From Stramonita haemastoma (taxonomy: Eukaryota; Mollusca; Gastropoda; Neogastropoda; Muricidae), in contig CM060328.1 in NCBI GenBank assembly GCA_030674155.1, positions 42,679,471 through 42,689,470 on the forward strand: a DNA stretch of 10,000 bases, given 5' to 3'. Positions within the stretch are counted from its first letter, which is position 1. Each line of letters opens with the position of its first letter. Below are positions 1 through 7,238 of this stretch, one piece after another. A model generated the notes under the pieces. That model was not told the origin of the DNA and did no database searches. It saw only the letters and a list, made by a program, of their open reading frames with translations. A program made the position numbers and the translations under genes.

Positions 1-90
1 ATTTACATCTTTTTATTTTATTTTTTTTTGTAATTAAGCAATCTTACCAGAAGAAAAATACAGCAAATACCATTGTTTCAACAACAACAA

Positions 91-107
91 CCCCCCCCCC
101 CCCCCCC
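91..107 (+). repeat. Poly-C run of 17
   Basis: This pure C run lies between CAACAACAACAA and AACAAAAAAC. Apart from this run, A/T-rich homopolymers and short simple repeats, I see nothing in 1-507. Confidence 0.95.
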
Positions 108-507
108 AACAAAAAACAAAAAAAATGAAGGAAACATAGATTTGGCTTTTTATAATGGGATGTTGTTTTTAAAAAAAAAAGTTGCTGAGATTCACAGTGT
201 AGAAAAAAAATAATAAATAACCTCACAAAAAATAGACATGTATATAGTATGTATGTAACCTCTACTTAGTTACTGTGAGTTAGGGAAGGATGAGGACTGG
301 GAAGCCATAGTAATAGTAGTGCTGTTGTAATCTGTGTTTTCTCTGTCTCAATGCTGTTGTAAATTAGAAAAGTGTCTACAGGAATTCAGATAATTACGCT
401 GCAGTCACAGCCTCTCTGTGTCTGTTTCTTATTATGTAAATCATTATGTAGTGTCTCCGATGGTGTTATCACTGCCTGCCTTATCCCTTTCTGTATTTTC
501 TTTTGTC

Positions 508-630
508 TGTGTGTGTGCGTGCGTGCGTGGGTGTTGTGTGTGTGTGTGTGGTGTGTGGTGTGGTGTGGTGTGTGTGTGGTGTGTGTGCGGTGTTTTGTCT
601 GTCTCTCTGTCTTCTGTCTGTCTGTCTTCT

Positions 631-704
<74 letters not shown>

Positions 705-781
705 CCCTCTCTCCTCCCTTTCTCCCTCTCCCTCTCCCCTCCCCTCTACCCCTACTCTTCACTACCTTCCTCTCTCCCTCT
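508..781 (+). repeat. GT-rich then (TC)34 microsatellite and pyrimidine tract
   Basis: GT/GTGGT-rich sequence to about 593 is followed by CTGTCT and a pure TC repeat at 635-702, then a C/T-only stretch to about 780. It opens false reading frames on both strands (Ser-Leu and Arg-Glu repeats) that are not genes. Confidence 0.95.
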
Positions 782-941
782 GAACACAATGAATGCAAAT
801 GTATGTTAATGTATGACAGTACCATAAAGTACTTTCCCTCCTTCCCTCCTACACTTATTCAACTGAACGTGAAAAAATATGGTGTTGGTATAACCTAACA
901 GTGACGAAGTTGAACAGAAAGATACTGTGTGGTAACTGAGA

Positions 942-1285
942 GGGATGTGGCAGAAGAAGTAGTGAGATTCAGATGGTTCACAGTAAACAGAGCTACAAAA
1001 GCTATTGAAGGGATGTGCGGAAGAAATGAGATTCAGAATGGTGTACAGTAAACAGCCTACAAAGCTGTGTGAAGGGATGTGACGGAAAGAAGTGAGTGAG
1101 ATTTCAGAATGGTGTCACAGTAAACAGAGCCTACAAAAAGCTGTGTGAGGATGTGACGGAAGAAGTGAGTGAGATTCAGATGGGTCACAGTAAACAGAGC
1201 CTACAAAAAGCTGTGTGAAGGGATGTGACGGAAAGAAGTGAGTGAGATTTCAGAACGGTGTCACAGTAAACAGAGCCTACAAAAA
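942..1285 (+). repeat. Five-copy tandem repeat, 64-75 bp unit
   Basis: Copies start at about 942, 1010, 1074, 1149 and 1220. The core is GGGATGTGACGGAAAGAAGT, then GAGTGAGATTTCAGAATGGT, then GTCACAGTAAACAGAGCCTA and CAAAAAGCTGTGTGAA. Copies differ mostly by single-base length changes (AA/AAA, TT/TTT, GATGGG/GAATGGTG). No coding potential was seen. Confidence 0.9.
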
Positions 1286-1334
1286 CCTATCTTAGCATGA
1301 CATTTCCATCATTTCATCATCTAGTCCTATAGCT

Positions 1335-1615
1335 ATGTGGCGGACGCTATAGTGTCGAGTGGTTAAAACCGTTTGCCTTCAATCCCATGGGTCCATGAAG
1401 TCGTGGGTTTGAATCTTGTGTATTGTCTGGTGAATCAAGCATGGGGATTTTTACGATCTCCCAGGTCAATTTCAAGTGCAACCCTGCCAGTTGCCTCAAT
1501 TCCTTTTATGTATAGATCTATATACACCCATGCAAATATAAAATATGCATGTTAAAGATCTGTATTTCCTTCGTATTGGTAGGGCACAAAAAAACACCAA
1601 CATAATCAACTCTCA
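1335..1615 (+). mobile_element. tRNA-derived SINE, mollusc type
   Basis: The head resembles a tRNA promoter: an A-box-like stretch near 1349-1363 (TATAGTGTCGAGTGG) and a B-box-like GTGGGTTTGAATCTT at 1403-1417. The body has GATCTCCCAGGTCAA, a TATATACACCCATGCAAATA stretch, GCATGTTAAAGATCTGTA, then TTGGTAGGGCACA and an A-rich run. This order matches, from memory, SINEs common in marine gastropods. It is degenerate and cut short at the 3' end. It carries no protein. Confidence 0.65.
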
Positions 1616-1849
1616 AAGTTGTGAACTGTGAGCTCTAAACAAAATGTGCAAGAGGGGTGTCAGGGAACTAAAGGAAAGGAGAAAAAAAACATGGTTAGGG
1701 CATTACACATGTGGCTTCTAGACTCTCCATCATTTTGCAGTTGTATTTATATATATCCTCGTGTCTGTCTCATTCAGTGTCATACTTATCCACCCTGTGA
1801 TGTTATCGTTTCCTCTTCTCCTTGCTGCCTGTATGTTGCACTGTTCTCT

Positions 1850-2035
1850 ACAAGAAAAGTTTTGCTGGTACATCCTGATGAAAGCAAGATGTGGCCATAC
1901 CCCTGCATCTTTAGAAGTCGGATGTGCTGGGCCTGACTTGCCAGGCACTTAACGGCAGTGCAACGCAATTTTCGCTCATATGACAGTCAAAGAAGAAGAG
2001 ATCATAAAAAAAGAAAAGAAGAAAAAAGAAAGGAA
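1850..2035 (+). repeat. Possible 3' end of a retroposed element (A-rich tail)
   Basis: GGCACTTAACGGCAGTGCAA and TTTTCGCTCATATGACAGTC are followed by AAGAAGAAGAG and a long A/G-rich stretch, the kind of simple tail seen at SINE ends. There is no recognisable tRNA head nearby other than the element at 1335, so this could be its displaced end or an independent fragment. The rest of 1616-1850 holds nothing I can identify. Confidence 0.3.
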
Positions 2036-2176
2036 TCTTTGAACATGAGCAAATAGAGCTGACTTTGATATTACATTATCAATATGCGAGTCACACAGTG
2101 AACATTTATTTTTGGAGAATTATTCTTCACAAGCATACTCTAGCTTCAGAAGTGTTGTTTATGATGATAAAACAGG

Positions 2177-2224
2177 CACACACATGCACAAGCACAACAC
2201 ACACACACACACAAGCACACCACA

Positions 2225-2279
<55 letters not shown>
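2177..2279 (+). repeat. (CA)n microsatellite
   Basis: Imperfect CA-rich sequence leads into about 26 pure AC units at 2228-2279. A GT-rich stretch in the opposite sense follows at 2353-2456, so the two could pair as a loose inverted repeat. Confidence 0.95.
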
Positions 2280-2280
<1 letters not shown>

Positions 2281-2352
2281 AATCAAAGGTACTATTTTAA
2301 TTCATTAATCTATTACAACATGACAGCCAGCTTTTAGAAAAAGGGAGCTTTG

Positions 2353-2700
2353 TTGTGTGTGTGAAGTGTGCGTGTGAAGTGTGTGTGATGTGCACATGTT
2401 GTGTGTGTGTGTAATGTTGTGTGGTCGCATAAATGCATATGTTTGTGTGTGTGCACCTCTGTTCGTAATATGCTCTTATAATGCAGAACTTTATATTCTT
2501 GAAATTATACATTTGGGTATTTGTATATATTCTATATATGAAGCACAGAGAGGGATGTAAGATTAACCTTCAAACACTCTCACTAACACACACATATATG
2601 TATACTTTAACACAATATATATACTTAAACACATTTTCACAAATGACCTAGAGTTTTGTCAAACACAAGTATATATATATATATGTATGGTAAAGGTATT
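2353..2700 (+). repeat. GT-rich and ATATAT simple-sequence region
   Basis: TGTGTGTG islands occur at 2353-2456, several CACATATATG-type stretches at 2580-2640, and an AT run at 2669-2684. No gene is seen from 2060 to 3024. The 2700-2817 part has no recognisable feature. Confidence 0.8.
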
Positions 2701-2817
2701 AAATTAGTTTCCCTACTCTGTTGCTATTGCTGAAATTATAACCTCCTCTTGCTAACCTACTCATCTGCTTGTTCAGTGTGTTGAAATCATGTTAGTTGAT
2801 TAATGTTGGTGAAATGG

Positions 2818-2941
2818 GTTTTTTTTTGTTTGTTTTTTTTATTGCTTGTTTGTTTGTTAGGATTTGTTTGAGGGGGGTTTGGGGGGAAGTTTTTTTGTTT
2901 GTTTTTTTTGCTTTAGTTTTTTGTTGTTGTTTTTTTCTTTA
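2818..2941 (+). repeat. T/G-rich low-complexity tract upstream of exon A
   Basis: Runs of T (up to 10) are interrupted by GTTTG units, with GGGGGG twice near 2872-2886. It ends in CTTTAG at 2941, which looks like a splice acceptor, but a frame continuing from there into exon A meets a TGA after a few codons. Confidence 0.8.
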
Positions 2942-3024
2942 GATAGATGGCTTGAATGAAAAAAGCAAATCGATGCTTATTCAGTGTACCATCTGGAAAT
3001 AAAAATTTGATTTGATGTTGACAG

Positions 3025-3166
3025 CCAATGGACGACTACATTGAACCCAAGGACTCCAAGAAGCTGCAGTTGGGCGTCCACACATCGCCACTGAGCACCA
3101 ACCACTACAGCGATGATGACGATGATGATGACTATCGCTACAGCCAACCCTACCACTCTGTTCCAG
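3025..3166 (+). CDS. Exon A of the SH2 adaptor: acidic, tyrosine-rich segment
   Basis: Acceptor TTGACAG ends at 3024 and donor CAG/GTGTGT starts at 3167. The 142-bp exon ends in phase 1. It reads P-MDDYIEPKDSKKLQLG, then a Thr/Ser stretch, a run of seven Asp (GAT/GAC codons), then YRYSQPYHSVP. YIEP and YSQP fit YxxP phosphotyrosine sites, and DYIEP resembles the DYSDPFD-type sites of SHB. An in-frame TGA at 3019-3021 means the reading frame cannot extend upstream without splicing. The ATG at 3028 could be an initiator if this is the first coding exon, but its context is weak (C at -3, G at +4) and there is a reasonable acceptor just upstream. I prefer an internal exon. The TG microsatellite begins only about 40 bp into the following intron. 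Confidence 0.8.
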
Positions 3167-3223
3167 GTGTGTGTTTCTGATATTGATTTGTTTGGTTGAT
3201 GTCTGTTGTGTGTGTGTGTGTGT

Positions 3224-3263
<40 letters not shown>

Positions 3264-6200
3264 TGCAAGTGTGTGTGTGTGCACACGTGCGTGCATGTGC
3301 TTGCATGCACGCGTGCATTGGTGCATGTGTGTGTGTATGTGTGCATGCATGCATGCGTGCATGTGTGTGTGTATAGTGTGAAGTGGTCTGTTTGTGTCAG
3401 TGCAAACCTGTCTAATGAAATCTAAAAAAGTAGCATAAAGCATACATCCACACTAAATCCAGTCCCATTTCATGAGCAGAACTTGTGAACTAGTACAATG
3501 TTCAGGCTAACACTTCAAAGGTGATTCTAAAAATCTAGAACACTCCTGAGTCTGACTGCTTCTCCATCTTTGTGGAATAACATGAAACTGCAAAAAGAAC
3601 CCCTTTTTCCTAAAAAAAAAAACAAGTCACAAATGATATTACACAAAGACAAACACACATGCATACATATACATGTACTATAAGACACAAATGTACACAA
3701 CACACTGCGCAACACACACACACATACATGCATGCATAAATACTCTTTCTTCTTCCCTTCTCCTTTTCTCTCTGCTCCCTCTTCTCTCCCCCCTCTTCTC
3801 TCTCTCTCTCTCTCTCTCCTCCTCTCTCTCTCCCTCTCTCTCTCTCTCTCCTTCCCACTCTCTCTCTCTCTCTCCCCTCTCTCCCCCTCTCTCTCTCCCT
3901 CTCTCCCCCCTCTCTCCCTCTCTCTCCCCTCTCTCTCCCCCTCTCCTCCCTCTCTCTCTCTCTCTCCTCTCCTCTCTCTCTCTCTCTCCTCTCCTCTCTC
4001 CTCTCTCTCTCGTTTCCCTCTCTCTCACCCTCCCCCTCCTCCTCTTCTCCCTCTTTTTCCCCTCCCTCCTTCTCTCTTCCCCCCTCCCTCCTCTCTCCCC
4101 CCTCACCCCTCCTCCCCTTCCCCCCTCCATTTTCTCCTCACCCCCACCCCCCCCCCCACAAAACTTTCACCCCATAATATCTCTCCTACCTTACACTTTT
4201 CTCTCTGAAACAGGCCCTGGGGGCAGACCCGTGGGGAAGACAGGGGCCGGCCTAGGTCAGATCAGGACGCCGATGACGGGTATGAAATAGTCCCCGACCA
4301 GCTGCCCCTCAAAACCAAGACCCTCTTCGACTATGACGTCCCCCCTGCTCCTCGCAAATCCCTCCCGGGCATGGACCAAGGTGCCCCGACCCCCTGCCCT
4401 CAAGCCCAGCATCAGCACGGAGAGTCCCGATTCTCCGGAAGATTACTTCCGCCTGAAGTACAACGGCACCTCAGGAGTTCAGGCGGGTCGTGGGAAAAGT
4501 GTTGTGTCGGAGAACGAGCAGCACAGCGACAGTGAGGATTCCTACAACCACACCTCGTCCTGGCTGACCCAGAAAACAGAACGCCAGAAAAGCGGAAGCT
4601 CAAACCCTCCGCCCAGTCCCGTCAAACCGGCGTCCGGGACCCCGTTCGCGACGAGAACCGCCGCCAACCGCCAAAACAGTAACGGTTCTATAACGGGAAC
4701 CAGCCCCGTGTTCAAAACTTCGGCGTTCAAGTCCCCCCCTCCTCAGCAGGAGAGCGCAAAGACCTTCATGCGGCAGAAAGCCATCCATCCCAGGAAAAGC
4801 AGCTCTGGGGTGGCAGACACAGAAGCTGGCTCCCAGCCGAGCTCCGGTCCTGCCATCTACGAGGAAGCCTGGGACACGGCCCAGCAGCAGAGGAGGCTGG
4901 AGGAAAACCTCCGGCTGGCCCGGAGCATCTCCGCCTGCTCCGACACCTTTGAGGACGCTCTGGAGTTCCTCCCCGAGGACTGGACCCCGTCCAAGGCCAA
5001 GGCCGGCTCCAGGAAAACGCAGGACAGCGGCCGAACGGGGCCGAGAACGGTGGACCCGGTCACAGGGGGGGAGTACGAACCGGCATGGGATTTGAACCGC
5101 GGGCTGGAAGAGAAGCTGCGCAGTTTGCAGGCCGCCCACCCCGAGTCTGGGGAGGGGGCGGAGGGGACGGGAACTACCAGGAGCCCTGGGATCTGGCGCA
5201 GAAACAGCGGGAGCTGGAGAAGAAGATTGAGAGAGCGAGGGCGGAAGGGGGTCGTGGGAATGCCCGATCCCCCAGCAGCAGCAGCAACAGCAGCAGCAAC
5301 AGTCGTCGGGTGGAGGGGAGCTGTATGAAATGCCCTGGGACACCAAGAAAGGCCTGGCACACATGCTGCAGTGTGAGTAGATAAGGACAAGTTTTGTGTT
5401 TGAGTCACTTCTCACAGTTACATGGTAAACACAGTTTTAGTTTTAAAGACAAGTTTTGTGTTCAAGTCACTTCATGCAGTTGCATGGTACAAACATTTTT
5501 ATTTTTAAAGACAAGTTTTGTGTTGACTGTTTGAGTCACTTCACGTGGGGTCATGGCACAAACATTTTTATTTTTGAAGACAAGTTTAGTGTTTAAGTCA
5601 CTTCACGCAGTTACATGGTACAAACACATTTTGTTTTACAGCAAGTTGTGTGTTCACTGTTTGAGTCACTTCACGCAGTTACATGGTAATAACGCTTTTT
5701 GCTGTATGGTGTAAGCGAAAACATGTATATTGTGTATCTTTCAAAGACAAGTAAATATTACTGGTAGAGGTGTATCATGAAAATAAACTCATGCAGTGTC
5801 TGTAAAGGTTAGTGTTTACCAGATTTTCTCACTGGGGAGGAGAGGGGAATCTGTTTTATATTGTTCCTTGCTTGGCTAGAGCTCCGAGATTCACCATTGA
5901 TGAGATTTATGCTTATGTGACCCTTTTATCCCTACCATTTAGGTAGCCGCATTCCGACAACAGAGATTGTGTCTAAACATGACACCTGTGTGCATGCTGG
6001 ATTGGGGGGAGGGGGATGTCATCCATTCCTACCAGCACACAATGGCTTACTTTTCCAAAGGGCGGAACGGGTTTTTAACGTGTGCGTAAGATGTTCTGCG
6101 TGCATTTGCACACAGGGTCTAGATTATTTGTCTCCTCTGAAGGATTTTGACATGCAGTTCAATTTTATTCATCAAACTAGGAAGAATGGGCAAGGGCATA

Positions 6201-7028
6201 TCAGACCCAGACCTCACAGTTTACTTGTTGGCAGGTGAACATGTTAACCATCCTGCCACCCTCCTAACTCTTGGGGATTTAAAATGTTTCCAAGAAACTG
6301 ATAACAGAACCATAACCAGTGTGTAGACAGAGAGGGTTGTGCTTTCACTCTGTCTGTGTGGAGTGTATGTTGGCTGTGTTATAGTCTCTCAGACGATTGT
6401 ATGTTGGCTATGGTCTAACCTCTCAAACAATTGTATGTTGGCTGTGTTCTAGTCTCTCAGAGTGTGGAGTGTATGGTGGCTGTGTTCTAGTCTTTCAGAG
6501 GAGTTTGTTAGCTGTGTTCTAGTCTCTCTGTGGAGTGTATGTTGGCTGTGTTCTAGTCTCTCAGTGGAGTGTATGTTGGCTGTGTTCTAGTCTCTCAGAG
6601 GAGTGTATGTTGGCTATGTTCTAGTCTCTCAGAGGAGTGTATGTTGTGTTCTAGTCTCTGGATGTATGTTGGCTGTGTCATCTCTCAGAGGAATGTATGT
6701 TGGCTGTGTCCTAGTCTCTCATAGAGGAGTGTATGTTGGCTGTGTCCTAGTCCTCTCTGAGGAGTGTATTTGGCTGTGTTCTAGTCTCTCAAGAGGAGTG
6801 TATGTTGGCTGTGTTCTAGCCTCTCGAGGAGTGTATATTGGCTGTGTTCTAGTCTCTCAGACGATTGTGTGTTGGCTGTGTTCTAGCCTCTCAGAGTGTG
6901 GAGGGGCAGAGGAGTCTCTCAGGATCCTATGTGGCCCCCTTCTCTCCCAAACCCAGTCAGTCTGTCTCCGGCGCTATCGGAGAACCTATCAACGCTATGA
7001 TACTCTCTCAACAACCAAGAGTGGTATG

Positions 7029-7068
<40 letters not shown>

Positions 7069-7132
7069 TGTGTGTGTGTGTGTGTAGTGTGTGTGTGTGT
7101 GTATGTGTGTGTGTGTGTGTGTAGTGTAGTGT

Positions 7133-7163
<31 letters not shown>

Positions 7164-7176
7164 TGTGTGTGTGTGT

Positions 7177-7238
<62 letters not shown>

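Noticed and set aside
372..898. Long open frames rich in Ser/Leu/Val/Cys or Arg/Glu
   Set aside because: They are translations of GT and TC microsatellites, open on both strands, with no protein-like composition.
1349..1417. A functional tRNA gene
   Set aside because: The A-box and B-box-like segments are degenerate and the cloverleaf does not fold convincingly; they are the head of a SINE.
2942..3024. Exon A extended upstream to the CTTTAG acceptor at 2941
   Set aside because: The frame matching exon A meets a TGA after a few codons and another TGA at 3019, so the exon most likely starts at 3025.
3673..4290. 205-residue Ser/Leu/Pro open frame and its Arg/Glu-rich opposite
   Set aside because: It is a product of the polypyrimidine tract. 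Only its last residues overlap real exon B, and in a different frame from the conserved protein.
4214..5372. Programmed ribosomal frameshifting as the cause of the frame breaks
   Set aside because: Four shifts in different directions, at plain homopolymers, without a convincing slippery heptamer plus structure, fit consensus errors better.
4600..5415. Long minus-strand open frames opposite exon B
   Set aside because: They are shadows of GC-rich coding sequence; the plus-strand frames carry the recognisable motifs and splice sites.
5969..6238. 89-residue open frame
   Set aside because: It lies inside the reverse SINE and has no similarity I can recognise to a protein.
5383..6894. CRISPR-like or other spaced repeat arrays
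   Set aside because: Units are directly tandem, diverged and intronic in a eukaryotic gene; there are no unique spacers of constant length.
6603..7124. 173-residue open frame with repeated MYVGCVLVS
   Set aside because: It is the minisatellite read through, not protein; only the end overlaps exon C, in a different frame from the conserved linker.
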